64,000 bases of DNA from Microvirgula aerodenitrificans DSM 15089 (lineage in GTDB: Bacteria > Pseudomonadota > Gammaproteobacteria > Burkholderiales > Aquaspirillaceae): NCBI RefSeq assembly GCF_000620105.1, contig NZ_JHVK01000003.1:203529-267528 (forward strand), in the 5' to 3' direction. Below the pieces are notes generated by a model. It was not told the DNA's origin. It was given only the letters and a program-made list of their open reading frames with translations, and did no database searches. This document shows positions 1 through 7,674 of the stretch, in pieces; position 1 is the first letter of the stretch, and every line of letters starts with the position of its first letter. A program made the translations under genes and the position numbers.

Positions 1-120
1 TGACAGCGCTACCGCGGCAATCGAGGCGCCGGGCTGGGCACACTCGGCAACGATCTGCGCCTTGAGGGGTTTGGGATAAGAGCGTCGCTGGCGCAACGTG
101 GGGAGTTCGGTCTTCGGCAT
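1..120 (-). CDS. tnpA: IS66-family accessory protein TnpA/OrfA, N-terminal part
   Basis: Forty codons are visible before the window edge, starting MPKTELPTLRQRRSYPK and continuing with a QPGASIAAVAL helix typical of the HTH_Tnp1/IS66 OrfA family. This is the N-terminal half of the DNA-binding helix-turn-helix region. IS66 elements carry a small HTH protein, TnpB and a DDE transposase TnpC; only the first is reached here. The start codon sits directly after a stem-loop at 122-146. An IS3-type OrfA shares this HTH family, but the GTAAGCG end supports IS66. Confidence 0.7.
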   Translation of the reverse strand, partial: MPKTELPTLRQRRSYPKPLKAQIVAECAQPGASIAAVALS

Positions 121-121
121 G

Positions 122-146
122 GTGTCCACCAAAAAGAGGTGGACAC
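122..146 (-). other. Stem-loop abutting the IS OrfA start codon
   Basis: A perfect 9-bp inverted repeat, GTGTCCACC and GGTGGACAC, is separated by a 7-nt A/G-rich (on the minus strand T/C-rich) loop and ends one base from the OrfA ATG. In the OrfA transcript the right arm carries the only purine-rich stretch available as a ribosome binding site, so folding would hide it. Such structures can block translation of transposase from transcripts entering the element. That role is inference. Confidence 0.5.
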
Positions 147-167
147 TAAGCAGGACTGAACATGGCC

Positions 168-572
168 TCAAGATGGGTTGCCCGGGCGCTTACTCTTGTC
201 CACCCGGTCGTTTGGCTTGTACGGCGCAAACAGCAGCTCAAGGATGGCGTTGTAGAAGCGCCCTTCATCGGGAACCGGCGGCGCCTGCATGCACAGGACT
301 GGTACGCGGATGCCATCGCCTTCAGGGTTGTCGTCGGCAGGATGTTGGGCGCAGAACCGCTGTACCAGCATGGTCTTGCCGTTGTTGGTGTCGCCGACTA
401 CCAGCAGATTGGGCATACGGTGCGATTGCGGATAGGTCAGCAGATCTTCCAGCTTGGCCAGGATGGCTTTCGCTTGCGGGTAGCCGATCCAGCGAGGTGC
501 GCGAATACGCTCGATCCGTTCGGCATCGCTGAGCGCGAGCAACTTGAGAGTCGATTCGTTCAAGCGGCTCAT
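168..572 (-). pseudogene. tniB: TniB/TnsC-type transposition ATPase, truncated by IS66
   Basis: This is the N-terminal part of a TniB-type AAA+ ATPase, the regulator that passes target information to the TnsB/TniA transposase. A Walker A loop GDTNNGKT is visible at about residues 61-68, preceded by NLLVV. The native frame holds to about VDK at residue 126. The last residues before the stop are encoded by the IS66 end. About 126 residues remain of a family usually near 300, so Walker B and the C-terminal half are missing and the product should be inactive. The start overlaps the tnsB stop (ATGA). Confidence 0.85.
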
Positions 573-2446
573 GTCAGGTCATCCATTTCATCAAATGGCA
601 GGATGGCCGGCGTCGTCTGTATCGGCATTGGGATTGGTACTGTCTTTGGTTCAACCTGCTCTGCAGGCGGGCGGGGCACCTCTTGGTTGTGCTTCCGGCG
701 CAGCGCGGCGCGCCGGGTCGATAGGGTTTTGGTCTGGGCCGTCTGCTCGATCTCGCGCATGCGGTCATAGGCTTCGAACAGCTCTCGCTCCTCGACGTGA
801 CGCCTGCCGTCTGCCTCGGCACGGCGCTTGGCCTCGCGCATTTCCCAAATGCTGATCGGCGGATGTGAAGTGTTCCGGTAGGGAATGGGGTAATAGATAT
901 TCACCTCAGGGTCGTAAAACCAAACCGTGCTGATATCGCGCGGGTCGCGCCGGAACATGAATTTGCGTTTGTATTTGGGGGCGACCGGGTCAGGGGCGTT
1001 GATCCAGCGGCGTAGCACGTCGTGATAGTAATGGATCTCGTCGATCACCACGCCGTAGTCCTGCACCGTCCGTTCTTCGTAGGGCATCAGGTCGAGCCGC
1101 AGCCGATTCTCGTCGGTCATTCTTGCTGGTAGTCCACGGCCCGGTGCGTCCTTGGTGCCGAAGACGCCTTGGCGGTATTTCTCCATCGGCGGCATGTTGA
1201 GGCTGGAGTGCACGCGCTGGTGATAGACACTGACGATGAACGTCACCAGCCATTCCTCAAATTCGGTCAGCGTCAATGCCGCCTTGCCCACTGAGTCGTA
1301 GTCCCCACGTTCTCGGGTATTCGAAAAGGTGGTGCCCGGCAAGGTATGGATCTCTTTGGCAAAGGTGCCGAGTAGCCGTTCGATGTGCCCACCGAAATGG
1401 GGGCGCGCTACCGGGCGCCACTCAATATCGATGCCGTATTCGTCGCAGGCGCGCTTCAGCATGTTGCCGCGAAACTCTTTGGCATTGTCCATGTGCAGCT
1501 TCGCGGGTACGCCCCAGCACGGCCATTCGCCTTTGATACCGTGTTTGGCTAGCCAGGCTTCCTTGGGCAGGATAGCGTTGGCGAGGCACTGGCCAGTAGA
1601 TAGCGCGCCTGGCGGGTCGAACGACACGTAGAACCCGACAACCATCCGGCTGAATACGTCGATGGCGAGCGTGATCCACGGACGGCCAACCGGACGCCGG
1701 TCGATGTCGTCCACCAGGATGATGTCCAGCGGCGTGTGATCGATTTGGACGACGGCCAAAGGCCACTCGGCGCCTGGGAAGCTGCCTTCGATCGGCGAGT
1801 AGGCATGATCGGCTGCTTTGCGGCCCTTGCGCTTGGCCATCACCTGTTCGCCGGCAAGTTGTTTGAGGCGATTGCGTATGGTGTTGTCGTGCGGAGGTTC
1901 GAATCCTGCATGTAAGCAACGCTTGCGCACTTCGTCGCACACCTTCTGTTGCGACTTGCGCTGCTTGGTCAGGTATTCGCTTTCCACGACTGCCTGGATG
2001 ATGGTTTCGATTTCCGGCGCGAACTTGGTGGTGCCTTTGTCGCTACGAGTGCGCGGCAGTAGGGCAGTCAGCAAGTGGCTGTCGTCGTATCGCTGTATCC
2101 ACTCGTAGAGCGTGTTCGTATGGTGGCCGAACAGCTTACCGCGCTCGGTGACGTCTTGCCGGCTGCGATCCGGTTTGTCGAGCAATGGGCGGATGATTTC
2201 ATAGCGCCGTTTGGCTTCTTCCCAGTCTTTGTCGAGCACTTGCAGCAGCTCGGGACGGTTTGCAGGCTGCGCATTACCGACTACCGCTTCCAACGCGGAT
2301 ACCTTGGCATGGCAGACCTGGTCGGTTTCCTCATCGACCAGCAGCACCTCATCCAGATCGAGCACATGGGTAATGCGATGAAGCCGGTTTTGATAGATGA
2401 CCGCGGTCCCTGGTTGCAGCTGCAGCATCGTACTCGGCGTATTCAT
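569..2446 (-). CDS. tnsB: TnsB/TniA-type DDE transposase
   Basis: A 625-residue Mu/Tn7-type retroviral-integrase-fold transposase that joins transposon 3' ends to target DNA. The catalytic triad is readable as D in VVQIDHTPLD, D in LHMDNAKEF and E in GGHIERLLGT. The N-terminal third has helix-turn-helix character (KLFGHHTNTLYEWIQRY). The C-terminal part is basic and would contact the ATPase. I chose ATG 2446, preceded by GGAG and overlapping the tnsA stop; an upstream in-frame start at 2560 would add residues overlapping tnsA. It appears intact, but it cannot act normally without its truncated ATPase partner. Confidence 0.93.
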   Translation of the reverse strand: MNTPSTMLQLQPGTAVIYQNRLHRITHVLDLDEVLLVDEETDQVCHAKVSALEAVVGNAQPANRPELLQVLDKDWEEAKRRYEIIRPLLDKPDRSRQDVTERGKLFGHHTNTLYEWIQRYDDSHLLTALLPRTRSDKGTTKFAPEIETIIQAVVESEYLTKQRKSQQKVCDEVRKRCLHAGFEPPHDNTIRNRLKQLAGEQVMAKRKGRKAADHAYSPIEGSFPGAEWPLAVVQIDHTPLDIILVDDIDRRPVGRPWITLAIDVFSRMVVGFYVSFDPPGALSTGQCLANAILPKEAWLAKHGIKGEWPCWGVPAKLHMDNAKEFRGNMLKRACDEYGIDIEWRPVARPHFGGHIERLLGTFAKEIHTLPGTTFSNTRERGDYDSVGKAALTLTEFEEWLVTFIVSVYHQRVHSSLNMPPMEKYRQGVFGTKDAPGRGLPARMTDENRLRLDLMPYEERTVQDYGVVIDEIHYYHDVLRRWINAPDPVAPKYKRKFMFRRDPRDISTVWFYDPEVNIYYPIPYRNTSHPPISIWEMREAKRRAEADGRRHVEERELFEAYDRMREIEQTAQTKTLSTRRAALRRKHNQEVPRPPAEQVEPKTVPIPMPIQTTPAILPFDEMDDLT

Positions 2447-3099
2447 TTGCGAAGGCTCCAGATTGGGCTGCTCATCGTCAGTTTGGTCGAAAGGTCGGTA
2501 CCGATTTGGCGGGTGCCGACTAAGTACCAGAGGGACGGGAGCAGGCGTGCCTGATTCCATTGATCTTGGAATGCCGACTCCAGTAGCTCTGACGGCGTAG
2601 TTCGGCGCAATTGGCGCAGTCGCTCATCGAGCAGATCCATGTGCGCATCCTCGGCCGGGCCTTGTCGGACGAATGGCAACAGGAACTTGGCGTTGTCGAG
2701 ATAGGGAGTGCGGATCTCTACCTCGGTGACGATCTTGAAGCGCCATCCTTGGGGACGGGCGAAATGCACGGCAGCACGCAGTTTGGGCCGCAGCTGTAAC
2801 CAGTCATTGCGCAGTTCGTCGCGGTATTTGACCTCGTAGAGCGTTTTGCTGCTCTGCCCATGCGGCAGATTGAATGTGGCGAGTACGTCGGGGGTGTAGC
2901 GGCGCGGTTTGCCGTCCGAATCCGTCCAGTCGAGCGTTAGTGGCTGAACTTCGAAAGTTTCGACCGCGGGGTCGAATTCCAGCAGTGCGATGAAATCGCG
3001 CTCCAGCGTCGATTCGAACATGGCCGGGCCGTCTGCCTTGGTATGTGCGGCAATGCCGGTCACGTTACGGTAGTTTTTGGGGATCTTGCGCACGGGCAT
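2443..3099 (-). CDS. tnsA: TnsA-type heteromeric transposase endonuclease subunit
   Basis: A 218-residue restriction-enzyme-like nuclease that cuts the 5' ends of Tn7-like elements, enabling cut-and-paste rather than copy-in transposition. The active-site pattern is visible: E within FESTLERDF, D within RYTPDVLA and the ExK pair in LYEVKYRDE. Start ATG 3099 follows GAGG at good spacing. A GTG 12 bases further upstream is possible but would start at the edge of a terminal repeat. The stop overlaps the tnsB start. It is the first gene inside the transposon end. Confidence 0.9.
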   Translation of the reverse strand: MPVRKIPKNYRNVTGIAAHTKADGPAMFESTLERDFIALLEFDPAVETFEVQPLTLDWTDSDGKPRRYTPDVLATFNLPHGQSSKTLYEVKYRDELRNDWLQLRPKLRAAVHFARPQGWRFKIVTEVEIRTPYLDNAKFLLPFVRQGPAEDAHMDLLDERLRQLRRTTPSELLESAFQDQWNQARLLPSLWYLVGTRQIGTDLSTKLTMSSPIWSLRK

Positions 3100-3111
3100 G
3101 ATTGACCTCAC

Positions 3112-3222
3112 TCAGTACACAATAGCACTGTAAATCATGAGTTGGTACAAAAAAGCGGTGTGGGGCAGTAGTGAGCAGCGATATAGAACGGGTAGGAAAA
3201 TGCACTTTCAGTACAAACGAGC
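3112..3222. repeat. Three TnsB-binding-like repeats at the transposon end
   Basis: Three related 15-mers lie in the same orientation: TCAGTACACAATAGC at 3112, TTGGTACAAAAAAGC at 3142 and TCAGTACAAACGAGC at 3208. The core is (C/G)GTACA-A-AGC. Tn7-like ends carry several transposase binding repeats of about this length. The outermost copy stops 13 bases before the inferred ACA tip at 3235. The binding function is inferred from position and repetition. Confidence 0.65.
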
Positions 3223-3275
3223 GTTGGAAGTCACATGGCCTGACCCGCTCCCTCTGCCGGCAACGGCATGGACAG

Positions 3276-3314
3276 AAAAGCCGGGAACGCAGACGATGCG
3301 TTTCCGGCTTTTTT
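3276..3314. terminator. Bidirectional Rho-independent terminator
   Basis: A 15-bp stem AAAAGCCGGGAACGC / GCGTTTCCGGCTTTT with one G-T wobble and a short loop, followed by T residues on either strand. It separates the transposon from rlmJ. It probably served the chromosomal gene that lay upstream before the transposon inserted. Confidence 0.8.
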
Positions 3315-3484
3315 GCGGGAGCCGGTCAGCGCCCGTGCCTTCACTGCCTGTCTTGCCGGCCGGCGCAGGAACGCATGGCGGCTCATGCGGCCTGTCCGTG
3401 CCGGGGTATAATCGGCGCCCGCGCCATCGGTCCGTCACGGACCACCCCATTTACCCGCAGCCCGCCACACCCCCACCGGTTCCC

Positions 3485-4330
3485 ATGCTCAGTTATCGCC
3501 ACGCCTTTCACGCCGGCAACCACGCCGACGTGCTGAAACACACTATTGAATTGCTGCTGCTCGACTATCTGGGCCAGAAGGACAAGCCGTACTGGTACGT
3601 CGATACCCATGCCGGTGCCGGCTGCTACGCGCTCGATCAAGGCTATGCGACGCAGAATGCCGAATTCGAGAGCGGAATCGCCCGGTTGTGGGAGCGCGAC
3701 GATCTGCCGGCACCGCTGGCGCGCTATGTCGACCTGGTCAGGGAGATGAATCCGGATGGCGTGCTGCGCTTCTATCCCGGCTCGCCGTACGTGGCGGCAC
3801 GGGCGGTACGCAATCAGGACCGGCTGCGGCTGTTCGAGCTGCACCCGGCCGACAGCCGCATGCTGGAAGAAAACTTCGCCGACAGTGGTCGCCGGGCGCA
3901 GGTCGTGGTCGGCGACGGTTTCAACGGGCTGAAGAGCGTGATGCCGCCGCAGCCGCGGCGGGCGCTGACGCTGATCGACCCGCCGTACGAAGACAAGCGC
4001 GACTACCAGCGCGTGGTGCAGGCACTGGCGGACGCCCTGCAGCGCTTCCCGACCGGCACCTTCGCCATCTGGTATCCGCTGCTGCAGCGGCTGGAAGCGC
4101 GCGAGCTGCCGGCGGCGCTGAAGCGGCTGCCGGCCAGCGGCTGGCTCAATGTCACGCTGAGCGTGCAGGCGCCGTCAGCGGACGGCTTCGGCATGCATGG
4201 CAGCGGCATGTTCATCCTCAATCCGCCGTGGAACCTGCCGGACACACTGGCGACGCTGATGCCATACCTGGTCAGCGTGCTCGGCCAGGACGACCGGGCA
4301 CGCTTTACGCTGGATCACCGCATCTCGTAG
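3485..4330 (+). CDS. rlmJ: 23S rRNA (adenine2030-N6)-methyltransferase RlmJ
   Basis: A 281-residue protein beginning MLSYRHAFHAGNHADVLKH, the hallmark RlmJ (formerly YhiR) N-terminus. RlmJ methylates N6 of A2030 in 23S rRNA using S-adenosylmethionine. The N6-adenine methyltransferase motif DPPYE is present (LIDPPYEDKRDY), and the SAM-site region is YVDTHAGAG. Start 3485 gives the family's usual length; the frame extends further upstream but without the conserved start. It converges on the ABC permease operon, with stops two bases apart. Confidence 0.96.
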   Translation: MLSYRHAFHAGNHADVLKHTIELLLLDYLGQKDKPYWYVDTHAGAGCYALDQGYATQNAEFESGIARLWERDDLPAPLARYVDLVREMNPDGVLRFYPGSPYVAARAVRNQDRLRLFELHPADSRMLEENFADSGRRAQVVVGDGFNGLKSVMPPQPRRALTLIDPPYEDKRDYQRVVQALADALQRFPTGTFAIWYPLLQRLEARELPAALKRLPASGWLNVTLSVQAPSADGFGMHGSGMFILNPPWNLPDTLATLMPYLVSVLGQDDRARFTLDHRIS

Positions 4331-4332
4331 CC

Positions 4333-5172
4333 TCAGGCCGGTTTCGGTCCACGCTTCAGCCGCTCGCCCCGGCCGCGCAGCCATTCCAGCACCAGCAGCA
4401 TGACGGCCGACATCAGGATCAGGATGGCGGCGGCAGCGGCGATGGTCGGGCTGATGTTCTCGCGGATGCCGGCGAACATCTGCCGGGGCAGCGTCACCTG
4501 CTCCGGTCCGGCCAGGAACAGCGTGACCACCACTTCGTCGAACGAGGTGCCGAATGCGAACAGCGCGCCGGACACGATGCCGGGTGCGATCAGCGGCAGG
4601 GTGATGCGGAAAAAGGTCCGCACCGGGTCGGCGCCAAGGCTGGCACTGGCACGCAGCAGGTTCAGATCGAAACCGCGCAGCGTCGCGGTCACGGTAATGA
4701 CCACGAACGGCACCCCGAGCGCGGCATGGACCAGAATCAGCCCGGTATAGCTGTTGGCGATGCCGAGCGGGGCGAAGAACAGGTAGGTGCCGACACCGAC
4801 GATGACCACCGGCACCACCATCGGCGAGATCAGGATGCTCATCAGCAGGGCCTTGCCGGGAAAGTCGCTGCGCGCCAGTCCGAGCGAGGCCAGCGTGCCG
4901 AGCACGGTGGCGATCACGGTGGCAGCCGGGCCGACGATCAGGCTGTTCTTCAGCGAGCGCATCCACTCGTCGGCAGTGAACAGCGTTTCATACCAGCGCA
5001 GCGAGAACGATTCGATCGGGTACAGCAGGAAGGTGCTGGACGAGAACGACAGCGGCACGATCACCAGCAGCGGCAGCATCAGGAACACCAGCACGCCGAC
5101 ACAGAATACGCGGAAGGCCCAGAACCAGGCTTTCTCCAGCGGTGTTGCATAGACAGGCAACATGACATTCAC
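4333..5172 (-). CDS. ABC transporter permease, PotC-like
   Basis: A 279-residue inner-membrane permease of the spermidine/putrescine family with about six transmembrane helices. The EAA loop that docks with the ATPase is visible as LRASASLGADPVRTFFRIT. It is the last gene of a four-gene operon (ATPase, binding protein, PotB-like and PotC-like permeases), 14 bp after the PotB-like gene. A substrate of the polyamine, GABA or opine class is likely from family membership, but it cannot be fixed from sequence. Confidence 0.9.
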   Translation of the reverse strand: MNVMLPVYATPLEKAWFWAFRVFCVGVLVFLMLPLLVIVPLSFSSSTFLLYPIESFSLRWYETLFTADEWMRSLKNSLIVGPAATVIATVLGTLASLGLARSDFPGKALLMSILISPMVVPVVIVGVGTYLFFAPLGIANSYTGLILVHAALGVPFVVITVTATLRGFDLNLLRASASLGADPVRTFFRITLPLIAPGIVSGALFAFGTSFDEVVVTLFLAGPEQVTLPRQMFAGIRENISPTIAAAAAILILMSAVMLLVLEWLRGRGERLKRGPKPA

Positions 5173-5186
5173 TCCTTTCGCCGGCC

Positions 5187-6452
5187 TCAGCCCAGGCTCA
5201 ACCGGTTGGCGCCGACCAGCTTGCTGTACACCGCGTACAGCGCCATGGTCGCCAGCAGCAGCAGGCCACCCAGTGCCGCAGCCATGCCCCAGTTGATGGT
5301 GTTGTTGGTGTAGAAGGCCACGTAGTAACTGACCATCTGGTCGTTCGGGCTGCCGAGCAGCGCCGGCGTGATGTAGTAGCCGATGGAGATGATGAATGCC
5401 AGCAGGCCACCGGCGGCAATGCCCGGCAGGGTCTGCGGGAAGTACACCCGCCAGAACGCGCCGATCGGATGGCTGCCGAGCGACACGGCGGCTCGCAGAT
5501 AGGTCGGCGGTATCGACTTCATCACGCTGTACACCGGCAGGATCACGAACGGCAGCAGGATGTGGACCATCGCCACGTAGACGCCAACGCGGTTGAATGC
5601 GAGTTGCAGCGGTTCATTGATGAGCCCCAGCGCCATCAGCCCGGAGTTGACCAGTCCTTCCGATTGCAGCAGCACGATCCATGCGGCGACCCGCACCAGC
5701 ACCGAGGTCCAGAACGGCAGCAGCACCACGATCATCAGCAGGTTGGCCTTGCGCGTCGGCAGGTTGGCCAGCCAGTAGGCAATCGGATAGCCAAGCAGGA
5801 TGCACAGCGAGGTAATCACGACGCCCATCCACAGCGTGCGGCCGAAAATGCTCAGGTAGGCGGATTCGTCGGCCGACATCCGTTCCACCTGGCCGCTGTC
5901 GCCGACGCGCATGTCCAGCGAGGCCAGCAGGTAGTACGGGGTATAGGACGAGCCGTTGCGGGCGATCGCGTGCCAGATGGCCGGATCGTTCCAGCGTTCG
6001 TCGATGTCGACGAACTGCGTTTTCAGCGGGCCGGCGGCAGGGTCCAGCGGCATATGCCGCGCAGTCCTGGTCAGCAGGGAACGCGAACCGGCAATTTCCA
6101 TGTTCAGCCGCTTGGCGGCCTGGGCCACGGTCTTGTCGGCATGGGCGCGTTCCAGATCGCGCGCCAGTGCGGCAAAGGCGGTCTCGCCCGGCACCGCCTT
6201 GCCATTCCAGTCCTGCAGCGCGACCACGGTATGCGGCAGCGTGCCGACGACTTCCGGATTGTCGACCGCCCGCTTCAGCAGGCCGGCGATCGGCAGAATG
6301 AATACCGCCAGCAGGAACACCGCCAGCGGTGCGATCAGCAGCAGGGCGCGCACGGTTTTCAGCCGCTGCTGCCGTTTCAGCTGTACTGCCAGCGGCTCGC
6401 CGTCCAGCGACATCAATTGCCCTGCGGCATTGCGGGGAAGAGTCATGTCCAT
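5187..6452 (-). CDS. ABC transporter permease, PotB-like with long N-terminal insert
   Basis: A 421-residue permease partner. The PotB core (residues about 205-421, EAA loop LRAAVSLGSHPIGAFWRVY) is preceded by a first transmembrane helix (about residues 36-58) and then roughly 145 hydrophilic residues before the second helix. Typical PotB proteins have about 280-310 residues and lack so large a segment. By topology the insert should face the periplasm and could contact the binding protein. A cytoplasmic basic N-terminus precedes helix 1. It is co-transcribed with its neighbours. Confidence 0.88.
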   Translation of the reverse strand: MDMTLPRNAAGQLMSLDGEPLAVQLKRQQRLKTVRALLLIAPLAVFLLAVFILPIAGLLKRAVDNPEVVGTLPHTVVALQDWNGKAVPGETAFAALARDLERAHADKTVAQAAKRLNMEIAGSRSLLTRTARHMPLDPAAGPLKTQFVDIDERWNDPAIWHAIARNGSSYTPYYLLASLDMRVGDSGQVERMSADESAYLSIFGRTLWMGVVITSLCILLGYPIAYWLANLPTRKANLLMIVVLLPFWTSVLVRVAAWIVLLQSEGLVNSGLMALGLINEPLQLAFNRVGVYVAMVHILLPFVILPVYSVMKSIPPTYLRAAVSLGSHPIGAFWRVYFPQTLPGIAAGGLLAFIISIGYYITPALLGSPNDQMVSYYVAFYTNNTINWGMAAALGGLLLLATMALYAVYSKLVGANRLSLG

Positions 6453-6549
6453 CGACGTCCTCGTTACGGTCTGTGGGAAACGCCGTCATGGCGAAGTGTT
6501 GCAGGCGGGCTGCCGGCCCCCGTCGCGGTGGGCGCCGGCAGCAGCCGTC

Positions 6550-7587
6550 TTACTTGGCGGCCCAGGCGTTGAAGCGGTCTTCCAGCTCTTCGCCGTGATC
6601 AACCCAGAACTGGACGTCCATCGCCAGCGCGCCCTTCAGGTTCTGCGGCGAGGTCGGCAGTTCGGCCGCGACCTGCGGCGGAATCAGCTTGATGGCGGCC
6701 AGATTGCTCGGGCCGTAGGCAATGTTTTCCGAATAGGTCTTCTGCTGCGCCGGCTGGCTGGCAAAGGCGATGAACTTCATCGCTTCGGCCTTGTTCGGCG
6801 AGCCCTTCGGGATGGCCCAGCTGTCCACGTCGTAGATCGAGCCGTTCCACACCACCTTCAGGTTCTTGCCTTCCTTCTGCGCGGTTTCGATGCGCCCGTT
6901 ATAGGCCGAGCTCATCACCACGTCGCCGGAGGCAAGGAACTGCGGCGGCTGCGCGCCGGCTTCCCACCACTGGATGTTCGGCTTCAGCTGGGTCAGCTTC
7001 TTGAACGCGCGCTCGACGCCGGCCTTGGTGCCGAGGGTCTTGTACACATCCTGCGGCTTGACGCCGTCCGCCAGCAGCGCAAATTCCAGTGTGTACTTGG
7101 CGCCCTTGCGCAGGCCGCGCTTGCCCGGATATTTCTTCACGTCCCAGAAGTCGCTCCAGCTGGTCGGCGCGGTCTTCAGCTTGTCGGCGTTGTAGGCGAT
7201 CGCCGTGCTCCACACGAAGATGCCGATGCCGCACTCGCTGACCGTGGCCGGCTTCATGTAGCCGGACTTGGCGCCGAGCTTGCTCCAGTCGAGTTTTTCG
7301 AAGATGCCTTCCTCACAGCCGCGCAGCAGTTCCGGGGTTTCGACCTCGACCACGTCCCAGGTCGGCTTGCCGGCCTCCACCATCGCCTTGACCTTGGCGA
7401 CTTCGCCGTTGTAATCGACCGGAATGATCTTGCTGTTGCCGGCCTTCTCGAACGGGCGATAGAACGCCTTTTCCTGCGCCACCCGGTTTGCGCCGCCAAA
7501 CGACACCACGGTCAGGTCCTTGGCCAGCACAGGGGAACCCGCCACCACGATGGCGGCGGCAACCGCCAGTTTCATGCACTTCGACAT
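6550..7587 (-). CDS. ABC transporter periplasmic substrate-binding protein, PotD-like
   Basis: A 345-residue exported protein with a Sec signal peptide (MSKCMKLAVAAAIVVAG, cleavage near VLA-KD) and no lipobox. The mature part begins DLTVVSFGG and has the type II periplasmic-binding fold of the PotD/PotF family, with WDVVEVE near the first hinge and NKAEAMKFIAF late, typical of polyamine-class binding proteins. It lies between the ATPase and permease genes. The ligand is unproven. Confidence 0.9.
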   Translation of the reverse strand: MSKCMKLAVAAAIVVAGSPVLAKDLTVVSFGGANRVAQEKAFYRPFEKAGNSKIIPVDYNGEVAKVKAMVEAGKPTWDVVEVETPELLRGCEEGIFEKLDWSKLGAKSGYMKPATVSECGIGIFVWSTAIAYNADKLKTAPTSWSDFWDVKKYPGKRGLRKGAKYTLEFALLADGVKPQDVYKTLGTKAGVERAFKKLTQLKPNIQWWEAGAQPPQFLASGDVVMSSAYNGRIETAQKEGKNLKVVWNGSIYDVDSWAIPKGSPNKAEAMKFIAFASQPAQQKTYSENIAYGPSNLAAIKLIPPQVAAELPTSPQNLKGALAMDVQFWVDHGEELEDRFNAWAAK

Positions 7588-7674
7588 TCCATTTCTCCTC
7601 GGGATACAACTGGGTCTTGTGACAGTGTTCGGGTGACCGCGCTTGTCCCGGCGGCCGGCGGGAAAATCCCGTAC

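Larger units (their letters stand above)
1..193 (-). mobile_element. IS66-family insertion sequence, one end
   Basis: Read on the minus strand, the element begins at 193 with GTAAGCG, the characteristic IS66-family terminus. It continues into a small OrfA-type gene starting at 120 and runs off the left edge. It is inserted in tniB, whose frame is recognisable down to about position 194. The eight bases next to the tip (194-201) would be one copy of the 8-bp target duplication expected for IS66; the second copy is outside the window. Confidence 0.75.
1..3235 (-). mobile_element. Tn7-like (TnsABC-type) transposon end, interrupted by IS66
   Basis: Three transposition genes run leftward from the inferred right tip: tnsA, tnsB and a broken tnsC/tniB. 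TnsA and TnsB start codons overlap the previous stop (ATGA), as in a single operon. Three copies of a short motif (consensus TCAGTACAAAnnAGC) lie between tnsA and position 3222, and the outward-reading sequence ends in a plausible ACA tip at 3233-3235. The layout matches Tn7 relatives of the Tn6022 kind, where a TnsA homologue accompanies TniA/TniB; that comparison is from family knowledge. The other transposon end and any cargo lie left of the window. The exact tip is inferred, because the second end and the target duplication cannot be seen. Confidence 0.75.

Noticed and set aside
3688-5313. A 541-codon plus-strand frame across rlmJ and the PotC-like gene
   Set aside because: Alternative-frame shadow with low-complexity Arg/Gly/Ala text; both real genes are well recognised.
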